Source: Caldilineaceae bacterium (GTDB lineage: Bacteria > Chloroflexota > Anaerolineae > Caldilineales > Caldilineaceae). Taken from it: 31,960 nt of DNA. The translations under genes were made by a program, and so were the position numbers. This document shows positions 7,986 through 15,278 of the stretch, piece by piece. Every line of letters starts with the position of its first letter. Position 1 is the stretch's first letter. The notes under the pieces are model-generated. The model ran no database searches. It saw nothing but the letters and a program-made list of their open reading frames with translations, and was not told the origin of the DNA. The stretch is from positions 1 to 31,960 of the forward strand of contig JAPKMW010000118.1 of the NCBI GenBank assembly GCA_026645575.1, in the 5' to 3' direction.

Positions 7986-8969
7986 ATGAATGAGCATTTT
8001 TTGGAAATCAAAAATGTCAGTAAAATTTTTCGCATCGGCGGGTTGATTGGTTCGCGCAAGTTAGCGGCCGTGGACAATGTCAACATCACCATTGCCAAGG
8101 GCAAGCCCCAAATTCTCAGCATTGTCGGCGAGTCCGGGTCGGGCAAGACGACGCTGGCGCGCATGATCTTGCGGTTGATGCAACCGAGCAGCGGTGAAAT
8201 TGTGATTGATGGGCTGAGTACAGTAGGACGGTTGCATGGTGCGCAACTCCGCGAATTCCGCCGCCGGGTGCAGCCAATTTTTCAGAATCCCTTTGAAAGC
8301 TTTAGCAGCCGCAAGACGGTGGACACCTACCTCTTTGAGACGGCACGCAATGTCTGGGGCGCCAAGAACAAGAAGGAAGCGCATGAGGCGGTTGACCAGG
8401 CATTGGTCAATGTCGGGCTGTCGGCGGAACGGGTGATTGGGCGTTATCCCAACCAGTTTTCGGGCGGTGAATTGCAGCGTGTCTCGGTGGCGCGCGCCAT
8501 CATTCCCCACCCCGAACTGCTGGTCGCCGACGAGCCGGTTAGCATGATCGATGCGTCGTTGCGCATGAATGTGGTCAATCTATTCAAGAAACTGCGCGAC
8601 GATTTTAACATCAACATCCTCTACATCACCCATGACCTCTCGACCGCCTACTATGTCAGCGACCTGATCGCGATTATGTACCGGGGCAATGTGGTCGAAT
8701 ATGGCCCCGCCGTCAAAGTCCTGACTCAACCGGCCCATCCCTACACCGAACTGCTGCTCGACTCGGTCGCCAAGATCGGCGAAAAGTGGCGCGATCTGGT
8801 GCGCTTGCCTGATATGGAGACGAAAGAGTATGGCTATGTCGGTTGCAAGTTTGCCGGGCGCTGTCCCTATGTGCGCGACATCTGTCGCCAGGTCAAGCCG
8901 CCGCTGGTGCAAACGGCGGATCAACGCGAGGTTCTCTGTTTCAAGCTGACTAACTATCAGGAAACATAA
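7986..8969 (+). CDS. ABC importer ATP-binding protein, DppF/OppF type
   Basis: The second ATPase of the importer, 327 residues. Walker A is GESGSGKTT (48-56), the Q-loop is in FQNPFESF, the signature is FSGGELQR (158-165), and Walker B is LLVADE (178-183). The D-loop region reads VSMIDAS rather than the more common TSALD; variants like this occur in DppF-type proteins. The C-terminal cysteine-containing extension (CKFAGRC, DICRQV) is present. It starts 43 bp after the aldolase stop, behind a weak ribosome site. Together with the upstream genes it completes a five-part importer. Confidence 0.93.
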   Translation: MNEHFLEIKNVSKIFRIGGLIGSRKLAAVDNVNITIAKGKPQILSIVGESGSGKTTLARMILRLMQPSSGEIVIDGLSTVGRLHGAQLREFRRRVQPIFQNPFESFSSRKTVDTYLFETARNVWGAKNKKEAHEAVDQALVNVGLSAERVIGRYPNQFSGGELQRVSVARAIIPHPELLVADEPVSMIDASLRMNVVNLFKKLRDDFNINILYITHDLSTAYYVSDLIAIMYRGNVVEYGPAVKVLTQPAHPYTELLLDSVAKIGEKWRDLVRLPDMETKEYGYVGCKFAGRCPYVRDICRQVKPPLVQTADQREVLCFKLTNYQET

Positions 8970-8998
8970 AACTACAGTTCTTGGGTTGGCGTCATTGG

Positions 8999-9007
8999 TG
9001 ATATAAT
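8999..9007 (+). promoter_or_regulatory. Extended -10 promoter for the AAA ATPase/nuclease gene
   Basis: TG (8999-9000), one base, then a perfect TATAAT (9002-9007): an ideal extended -10 element. Only a weak -35 (such as TTGGGT at 8981) is present. With 6-7 bp to the start site, transcription would begin at about 9014-9015, which is the A of the ATG at 9015. No ribosome site is visible, so the mRNA may be leaderless. Confidence 0.6.
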
Positions 9008-9014
9008 CGCTGCC

Positions 9015-10562
9015 ATGCGTGAATTTAACACATCCGGCCCTTGTGATCCGGACAAACACTATACCGTCATGCGTGAAGCGCTAGTGGACAAAGGCCAAAC
9101 GCTGGTTGATCGCGGTCGCTTTTTTACAATCTTTGCGCCCAGGCAATCAGGCAAGACGACCTATTTTCAACTGCTCTTTCGCCAACTGCGTACGCAAGGC
9201 TATCTGCCGCTTTGGATCAGCTTTGAGGGACTGAAAACGCTAGAGCGTCCTGATTTTTACGCAGCGCTTCAACACCGTCTGCAACACGAGTTTTCCCGCA
9301 ATCAGATTCAAGCCAGTCAGACCCTAAAACATCAATTTGATCTGGAATTATTGCTAGAACAGGCATCCAATCAAACACAACCATTGGTGCTGGTGATCGA
9401 CGAGTTTGAAGATGTGCCGACAGTCGTCATGAGTGAATTGCTCCATGTCTTCCGCGCCATGTACCAAAAACGCGACTATCACAAATTGCACGCCTTAGCT
9501 CTGGTTGGCGTGAGTACGCTGGCCGATCTGGTTGTCTCCTCGGCTTCGCCCTTTAATGTCGTCGATGAGTTACGGATTGACTACTTTACCTTTGCTGAAG
9601 TAGAAGAGTTAATCGGTCAGTATGTGACAGAAAGTGGTCAACCCTTCGACGCCGCAGTAGTCCAAGCCATTTACGAAAACACGCAAGGCCAGCCGGGTCT
9701 CACCTGCGCCCTGTGTCACTACTTAGTGAACGAAATGGTTCCGGATCACACACAGCCGGTGACGATGGATGCCTTTTACCCAACCCTGAAACATTTCCTA
9801 ACCGAACGACGCGACAAAAATATTCTCAATATCGTGAGCAAGGCGCGCGAAAAACAGGCGTTTATGCTGCGCGTTCTTTTTGGCACTGAACCCATTCCCT
9901 ACACAGTTGATGATCCGAATATCAATTATTTATCGGCGCATGGGGTAATTGCCAATGTTGATGGTTCTGTCCAGGTGCCTGTGCCGCTCTATAGCAAACG
10001 GTTGATTACCGCCTTTCGACCGTCGCTTAACGGTGAGAGTCACGAGTATATCGTTTCAGCCCATGAGAGTTTGAGTGAGTTTGTTATCGGCGATCAATTA
10101 AATATACCCGCCTTACTGAATAAATATCGTGAGTACGTGCAACGCCGTGGTTTTCATGCCTTTGACACCAAGCAACTCAAAGAAGGAGCCTGGCACTATT
10201 CGCTAGATGGTTTCATCCACTTTTTCATTCAACGGCTTGGTGGCGACACCTTGGTGGAGGTGCCAAGTAGCCGTGGCCGGACCGATATTCTCATTCTTTA
10301 CCGCAATCGCAAATATATTGTCGAAACCAAACGGTTTACCGATGACGCTTATTTTGCACAAGGCAAGCACCAACTGGTCGATTACCTGACATCTGAGCGC
10401 TTGGATGATGGCTACTATGTCGTCTTTAGCAACAAACACAGCGAGACCGATACCCTTTTTACCAGCGAAGTAATCGACGGCAAGCGTGTTCATACCTGGA
10501 TCATTCGCACCAATTTTGAGAAGCCCAGCCGTTACCGCAAACGCACGAAAGCAGGCAACTAA
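9015..10562 (+). CDS. AAA-like ATPase with C-terminal PD-(D/E)XK nuclease-like domain
   Basis: A 515-residue two-part protein. The N-terminal half is an AAA-like ATPase of the AAA_35/ATPase-AAA type: Walker A APRQSGKTT (41-49) and Walker B LVLVIDEF (124-131). The middle looks like a winged-helix or linker region. The C-terminal part has the PD-(D/E)XK signature D424 (GRTDILIL), then E437-T-K439 (VETKRF), with a conserved-looking HQLVDYL helix behind it. Proteins of this build are common as orphan, multi-copy genes in Chloroflexota, Cyanobacteria and Bacteroidetes; a role in defence or mobile-element conflict is often assumed but unproven. It interrupts the sugar locus, appears AT-richer than its neighbours and has its own promoter, so it was probably inserted. 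Confidence 0.78.
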   Translation: MREFNTSGPCDPDKHYTVMREALVDKGQTLVDRGRFFTIFAPRQSGKTTYFQLLFRQLRTQGYLPLWISFEGLKTLERPDFYAALQHRLQHEFSRNQIQASQTLKHQFDLELLLEQASNQTQPLVLVIDEFEDVPTVVMSELLHVFRAMYQKRDYHKLHALALVGVSTLADLVVSSASPFNVVDELRIDYFTFAEVEELIGQYVTESGQPFDAAVVQAIYENTQGQPGLTCALCHYLVNEMVPDHTQPVTMDAFYPTLKHFLTERRDKNILNIVSKAREKQAFMLRVLFGTEPIPYTVDDPNINYLSAHGVIANVDGSVQVPVPLYSKRLITAFRPSLNGESHEYIVSAHESLSEFVIGDQLNIPALLNKYREYVQRRGFHAFDTKQLKEGAWHYSLDGFIHFFIQRLGGDTLVEVPSSRGRTDILILYRNRKYIVETKRFTDDAYFAQGKHQLVDYLTSERLDDGYYVVFSNKHSETDTLFTSEVIDGKRVHTWIIRTNFEKPSRYRKRTKAGN

Positions 10563-10597
10563 CTTCATCAGCACATAGCAACAGAAAGTGAAATCGT

Positions 10598-11704
10598 ATG
10601 TCATTCAATGGCTTAGGCCGCAATCTCGGCAATCTCTCCTGGTTGAGTGAAGCGGAGACCCGTTCCATCAGCGCGGAAAACCCCACCGGCGGCAAGGGCA
10701 TGGGCGCCATGGCCGACCCCGAAGGCGACGACCACCCCGCACGCGAGTTGGGGCGCGGCTGGAAATGTCGCCCCTATGTCGTCATTGCGCCGAAAACGAC
10801 GGCAGTGCTGGCCGACATCACCGGCATGGGCGCCATCCAGAGTATGTGGTTTGGCGGCAGCATCATGGATCGCGATTTCATTTTGCGCATCTACTGGGAA
10901 GGGCAGGAGCAACCGGCGGTCGAGTGTCCGCTGACCGATTTCTTTGCCATGCCCTACAGCCACCAGAACCCCGAACGACCTACACAAGGGCCAAGCGCGC
11001 TGGTCAACTCGTTGCCGGTGGCGGTCAACCCAAATCGGGCGCTCAACTGTTTTTGGGAGATGCCCTTTCGTCAGCGGGCCAAAATCACCTTGGAGAATCG
11101 CAACCCAGTGCGCAGCGGCGCCTGTTATTATCAGGTCAACTATTGTCTGACCCAGGTTCCGGAACAGGCGGCCTATTTCCACGCCCAATTCCGCCGCACC
11201 AATCCGCTGCCCTACTTGGAACCTTATGTGATCCTCGACGGCGTCAAGGGGCGCGGCCACTATGTCGGCACGGTTATGGGCTGGAACATCAACAATAGTG
11301 GCTGGTGGGGTGAGGGCGAAATCAAGTTCTACATCGACGGCGACAGCGATTACCCCACCATCTGCGGCACCGGCACCGAGGATTACTTTGGCGGCGCCTA
11401 TAACTTTGACATTGACGGCCAATACACCCCCTACTCCACCCCCTTTCTAGGGATGCACCAGGTGTTGCGCCCGGACGGAACCTACCAGTCCCAACATCGT
11501 CATTCGATGTACCGCTGGCATATCATGGACCCAATCACCTTCCGCCAGGATCTCCAAGTGACCATCCAGGCGCTCGGCTGGCGCAAAGAACGCCGCTTCT
11601 ACCCCGGCCAGCACGACATCTGCTCCGTCGCCTACTGGTATCAAACCCTACCGGCCCAACCCTTCCCCCCGCTGCCGGATCGCAATTTCTTGGAAAATGT
11701 GTAA
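10598..11704 (+). CDS. GH172 (DUF2961) family glycoside hydrolase, first copy
   Basis: A 368-residue protein of the former DUF2961, now glycoside hydrolase family 172. Characterised members act on alpha-D-fructofuranosides or on D-arabinofuranosides. The hallmark segments are here: an N-terminal substrate-site region (AENPTGGKGMGAM), GWWGEGEIKFYIDGD with E239, and GTGTEDYFGGAY with E261. The spacing of these two glutamates is 22 residues in this copy and in the next one, which makes them the candidate catalytic pair. There is no signal peptide, so a cytoplasmic enzyme acting on imported oligosaccharide is likely. The start is the ATG at 10598, 35 bp after the nuclease gene, with a weak purine-rich ribosome site. 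The exact sugar is unknown. Confidence 0.87.
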   Translation: MSFNGLGRNLGNLSWLSEAETRSISAENPTGGKGMGAMADPEGDDHPARELGRGWKCRPYVVIAPKTTAVLADITGMGAIQSMWFGGSIMDRDFILRIYWEGQEQPAVECPLTDFFAMPYSHQNPERPTQGPSALVNSLPVAVNPNRALNCFWEMPFRQRAKITLENRNPVRSGACYYQVNYCLTQVPEQAAYFHAQFRRTNPLPYLEPYVILDGVKGRGHYVGTVMGWNINNSGWWGEGEIKFYIDGDSDYPTICGTGTEDYFGGAYNFDIDGQYTPYSTPFLGMHQVLRPDGTYQSQHRHSMYRWHIMDPITFRQDLQVTIQALGWRKERRFYPGQHDICSVAYWYQTLPAQPFPPLPDRNFLENV

Positions 11705-11788
11705 CATGTTGTGTGCTGTGTGTTTCTGTGATAGTTCACGCAACACGCAACACGAAACACGCAATACCAATCATAAGGAGCCGAAACC

Positions 11789-13006
11789 ATGAGTGTCTTC
11801 AAAGGTAGCCCGTTGGGCGAGTTGGCGCGCATTCGGAATGTAACCACGCGCCGGGTTTCCAGTTGGGATCGCAGCGGCGGGAATATGGATTTTCTGGTCG
11901 TACCGGCTGGCGAAACAGCGCCCTTGGCCGATATTGTCGGCGCCGGTTGTATCAACCATATCTGGTGTACCCATGCCTGTGAGCAGCCGGACTATCTACG
12001 GCGCGTTGTCTTGCGGGCGCGTTGGGATAACGAGGAAGGCTACTCGATTGAGGCGCCGCTAGGAGATTTTTTTGGCGTGGGTCATGCCCAAACGGTCAAT
12101 TTCTCGGCGCTGCCGTTGCAGATGAGTCCCAGCGACGGGCGGGGCTTTAATTGCTGGTTTCCCATGCCCTTTGGCACACGCGCCGAGTTCTTCCTCACCA
12201 ACGAAGCCGATGTACCGATGAATTTCTACTATTACATCGACTACGAACTGCACGACGCCATCCCGGCGGATATGGGCCGCTTCCATGCCCAGTGGCGACG
12301 GGAAAACCCGACGGTCGGCATTGACCCCAGTACTCTCCCGGCGGTGATGGCTGAAACGCGCCGCCAGTTTAGCGAACGGCTGCCGCTCTTTGCGCAAGTA
12401 CCGGACGATGTGATGGAAAATCTGGCCTTTGAATTTGGCGGCGCCAATGTGGGCGGTCAGGACAATTATGTGATTCTGGAAGCCGAGGGCGCCGGTCACT
12501 ACGTCGGTTGCAATTTCAACACCCATAATCTGCGCACCGATCCGGCGCTGGACTGGCCGGCAGCCAAACCGTGGCCGCCCACCGCCGCCGGTTCACAAAA
12601 CGCAACCCCTGAAGAGCGGCTCGAATTTTTCAAACGCTTTAACTGGTATGGTGAAGGGGACGACATGATCTTCATCGATGGCGAAGCGTGGCCACCCAGC
12701 CTGCATGGCACCGGCACCGAAGATTACTTCAACACCGCCTACTGTCCGGCGACCAAGTATGATAGTCCCTACCACGGGCTGACCCTACCCGGCGGCCCCA
12801 ACTGGAGCGGCAAGATCTCCTACTATCGCTTCCACATTGAAGACCCGATCCACTTCCGCAAAAGTATCAAAGTAACCATCGAACATGGTCACAACAACCA
12901 CCGCGCCGATGACATTTCCAGCACTGCCTATTGGTATCAATTGGAACCACACAAACCATTCCCACCCCTACCGGCCGTCGAGCAGCGGCTACCACGACCG
13001 GGCTAA
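11789..13006 (+). CDS. GH172 (DUF2961) family glycoside hydrolase, second copy
   Basis: A 405-residue paralogue of the preceding gene, clearly diverged. It keeps the candidate catalytic glutamates E289 (WYGEGDDMIFIDGE) and E311 (GTGTEDYFNTAY), but has Asp where the first copy has a second Glu two residues after the first. It carries an extra segment of about 40-50 residues in the middle (around residues 190-235, and TAAGSQNATPEERLEFF before the GEG motif). No signal peptide is visible. A strong AAGGAG ribosome site precedes the ATG. GH172 enzymes form trimers or larger assemblies, so the two proteins may associate or may take different linkages; both ideas are inference. The 84-bp spacer before it contains GTGTGTTTC/GAAACACGC-type imperfect inverted words. 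Confidence 0.86.
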   Translation: MSVFKGSPLGELARIRNVTTRRVSSWDRSGGNMDFLVVPAGETAPLADIVGAGCINHIWCTHACEQPDYLRRVVLRARWDNEEGYSIEAPLGDFFGVGHAQTVNFSALPLQMSPSDGRGFNCWFPMPFGTRAEFFLTNEADVPMNFYYYIDYELHDAIPADMGRFHAQWRRENPTVGIDPSTLPAVMAETRRQFSERLPLFAQVPDDVMENLAFEFGGANVGGQDNYVILEAEGAGHYVGCNFNTHNLRTDPALDWPAAKPWPPTAAGSQNATPEERLEFFKRFNWYGEGDDMIFIDGEAWPPSLHGTGTEDYFNTAYCPATKYDSPYHGLTLPGGPNWSGKISYYRFHIEDPIHFRKSIKVTIEHGHNNHRADDISSTAYWYQLEPHKPFPPLPAVEQRLPRPG

Positions 13007-13022
13007 GCCGTGCAGGCATTTT

Positions 13023-13113
13023 CGTCCCGTAGGGACGGCTGAGTTTAGAGGGAATTTGGGTTTACCCCTAATTGAGCCAAAATTTTCCTAAACTCATGTG
13101 TCCCTACGGGACG
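13023..13113. repeat. GTCCCGTAGGGAC long hairpin family, copy 2
   Basis: Arms 13023-13048 and 13088-13113 are complementary over 26 bp apart from one 3-base block, exactly where copy 1 (3723-3821) also has three unpaired bases. The central 39 bases are unrelated to copy 1. It fills the 153-bp gap between convergent genes (GH172 on plus, lipoprotein on minus) and could stop transcription from both sides, though it lacks a T-tract. Confidence 0.85.
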
Positions 13114-13159
13114 GGTGAAACGGCAGAACTTCCTCTACTTACCAGGTGAACGCTCATGG

Positions 13160-14887
13160 TTACTGCTCGATATAGCGCACTTTGTAAATGACGCCCGTTG
13201 AATAATCGCCAATCACCAGATTGCCATCCGGCGCAATGGTCATTGGCAGCGGGCGCTCCAGACCGGCAATAAAGGTGGTCGGCGCGCCGCGATAGGTCGG
13301 GCCGGTGGCGGTTTCCACCGTGGTCAACGTGATCCGCTCAACGGTATGGCCAACCACTTCCTGACTAAAGACCTCGCCAAAGAGCGAAACATAGAGGGTG
13401 CGATAGGCGGGCGGCCAGGCCGGGTTGCCAACATAGGCCAGCCCATTGGCGCTGGCGTGAGGGGTGACCGGATAGACGGGGCCGCTATAGGGTTGGCCGT
13501 CGGTTGCCTCATCCGCCACTGGGCCAAATTGGTCGGGAAAGCCATAGTGATGTTGCCAACGGATGTGATTGACTTCATCAGGGGCTTCGTTAAAATCGGG
13601 GCCATTTTCGCTGGCGAAGAGTTGCCATGCGGCTGTGCCATCCGGTTGGGCCAGATCGACCGGCACCGGCGCCCAGAGGACGCCATAGGCATTGCGATTG
13701 CCGCGGCTGACGGTTTCGAGAGCCGCCTGTCCTTGACCATCACGTGGAAAGCGCAGGACAGTTGCATTGAGATCCCCACCCACTTCCAGATCATCGGTTG
13801 ACCCCAGGCCGAAATAGAGCCAGTGTATTCCCGTTTCCCCGGTGAAAGGATCGGGATCGGGATTCCAGGTCATCCCATTGTTCTGGTGGCGCCCCCAGGG
13901 CAACCCTTCCAGCCGAGTTTCGCGTATATCAGCGACGCCGTTGCCATCCGTATCAAGCAGACGATAGAGCTTACCCCGCCCACCAACCCAGATTGCGCCA
14001 TCGACCGGATCGGGCAGCAGCCCAACAACCTCTTCAAAACCAGATGCATAGAGCAAGCGCTCGTCATACACGCCATCGCCATCGCTGTCACGATAGCGCC
14101 AGATGCGACCAGGACGCAAGCTCACCCACAAATCCTGCTCTTTGTCAAAGGCTAGTTGTGTTATCTCGATGAGTTGGTCGGCCAGTGCGGTGGCGGTAAA
14201 GCCCTCTGCCAGGGTCAATGCCGCGGCGCGATCATGACTCTGCGCCGTCAATTGAACCGTTTCCTGCCAGACCGAGCGGAATTGCAGACTTTGTAGGGTA
14301 AGCGTCCCTGCCATGTCCGTCCATTCAAAGACCAGTTCGATGCCGTTCACCTCGGCAAAATTCGGCCATACGCCCTCTTTGTCACGGATTTCGCGCAAGG
14401 GCAGGTACAGTTGGTTCTCACCATTCTGCCAGCCAAACAGGGCCAGGGAGACGACCGTGCGCCGGCCATTGCGCTCCACCAGATAGAGATTCGGGCTAAG
14501 GGTTCCCGTCTGTTGGCCGGCGAGGTAGAGCGTTTCATCGCCCCTCAACGGTTGTGCAATCGGATCAAAGAGCAGGCTCCAGCGCGCATAGGCGCTGGCA
14601 TTCACCTGTACATCCAACTGTGGTTTGCCCATCCCACCAGCGCAGGTGAATTGCACCCCCTCCGGCTCATCACAGGTTGCGTTCAACCCTGGCGCGTCCA
14701 ACAATTCGCGATCAAGCAACCTAATTGCCAAAGGGGTGCTGGTTGGTGCGACAGCAGTTTCAGTGGCAGTTGGCGCCATTGTTGGAGGCGCGGCCCCACG
14801 CTCATCACCGCCGCCACAAGCGCTTAGCCAGAACAAGACACCCACTGTAATTGTGCCTAGGATTTTCAGGAATGGTTTCTTCATCAT
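13160..14887 (-). CDS. Lipoprotein with glucose/sorbosone-dehydrogenase-like beta-propeller
   Basis: A lipoprotein of about 575 residues exported to the cell surface: an N-terminal MKKPF signal with an LSAC lipobox, then a Thr/Pro-rich linker. Residues of roughly 55-210 form an unassigned beta-rich domain. The C-terminal 350 residues resemble the PQQ-dependent soluble aldose dehydrogenase family: LAFDKEQDLWVSL, the motif around QNNGMTWNPD, and ASENGPDFNEAPDEVNHI. Several DxDGDG loops (such as DSDGDGVYDE and DTDGNGVADI) look like calcium sites inserted between propeller blades. Whether PQQ is bound cannot be judged from motifs alone. The codon at 14888-14890 is TTG; I prefer the ATG at 14885-14887, with a second ATG directly after it. 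Confidence 0.78.
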   Translation of the reverse strand: MMKKPFLKILGTITVGVLFWLSACGGGDERGAAPPTMAPTATETAVAPTSTPLAIRLLDRELLDAPGLNATCDEPEGVQFTCAGGMGKPQLDVQVNASAYARWSLLFDPIAQPLRGDETLYLAGQQTGTLSPNLYLVERNGRRTVVSLALFGWQNGENQLYLPLREIRDKEGVWPNFAEVNGIELVFEWTDMAGTLTLQSLQFRSVWQETVQLTAQSHDRAAALTLAEGFTATALADQLIEITQLAFDKEQDLWVSLRPGRIWRYRDSDGDGVYDERLLYASGFEEVVGLLPDPVDGAIWVGGRGKLYRLLDTDGNGVADIRETRLEGLPWGRHQNNGMTWNPDPDPFTGETGIHWLYFGLGSTDDLEVGGDLNATVLRFPRDGQGQAALETVSRGNRNAYGVLWAPVPVDLAQPDGTAAWQLFASENGPDFNEAPDEVNHIRWQHHYGFPDQFGPVADEATDGQPYSGPVYPVTPHASANGLAYVGNPAWPPAYRTLYVSLFGEVFSQEVVGHTVERITLTTVETATGPTYRGAPTTFIAGLERPLPMTIAPDGNLVIGDYSTGVIYKVRYIEQ

Positions 14888-15095
14888 CAATAATCTCTAG
14901 TTAGCGCTATGGTCAATGCCTGCGTTATGATAAGCGCTACGTTGTGCGTAAAATCTTACAATTTGGTACGCTGCTCAGAACATGGTAGGATTGAGGGTAC
15001 TTGTCCCTTGCTTACGCGCAGTGGGTAACCGCTGGCTGCGGCGCAGGACAAGTCGAGCAATTTGGCTCATTGAGAACCCAAGTGGCTGACAGGTC

Positions 15096-15154
15096 ATCTT
15101 CCGGGAAGGTCCGCCTTGTCAACCAGATGAACGGCGCCAACCTTCCCGGAAGAT
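15096..15154. repeat. Perfect 15-bp inverted repeat
   Basis: ATCTTCCGGGAAGGT (15096-15110) is perfectly complementary to 15140-15154, with a 29-nt loop. It lies in the divergent intergenic region and is one of many unrelated hairpins in this genome segment. Confidence 0.75.
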
Positions 15155-15208
15155 TGGATGCCAAGTCCTTGCGTTCCAGTTGAACCATCAGTTTTCAACT
15201 TAGAACCT

Positions 15209-15255
15209 AGCCGAAAATTCACTGTTCCCGCTGGGCTACAACCGAATTTTCGGCT
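15209..15255. repeat. Perfect 12-bp inverted repeat upstream of the GH99-like gene
   Basis: AGCCGAAAATTC (15209-15220) pairs perfectly with 15244-15255 across a 23-nt loop, 24 bp before the ATG of the GH99-like gene. It may be an operator or a leader hairpin. Confidence 0.65.
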
Positions 15256-15278
15256 GAATACTTAGCAAAAACAGGGTC

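Larger units (their letters stand above)
14891..15278. other. Divergent intergenic region rich in inverted repeats
   Basis: This 388-bp region separates the minus-strand lipoprotein from the plus-strand GH99-like gene. No reading frame in it looks like a gene. It holds TAGCGCT/AGCGCTA half-sites at 14902-14908 and 14933-14939 (31 bp apart, a possible operator pair), an 8-bp pair ACTTGTCC/GGACAAGT (14999-15006 and 15046-15053), and the two larger inverted repeats listed separately. No convincing -35/-10 pair was found on either strand. Confidence 0.5.

Noticed and set aside
11705..11788. ACACGCAACACG repeats as a possible small RNA or array
   Set aside because: Only an imperfect low-complexity inverted stretch of under 70 bp; too weak to call beyond noting it as spacer sequence.
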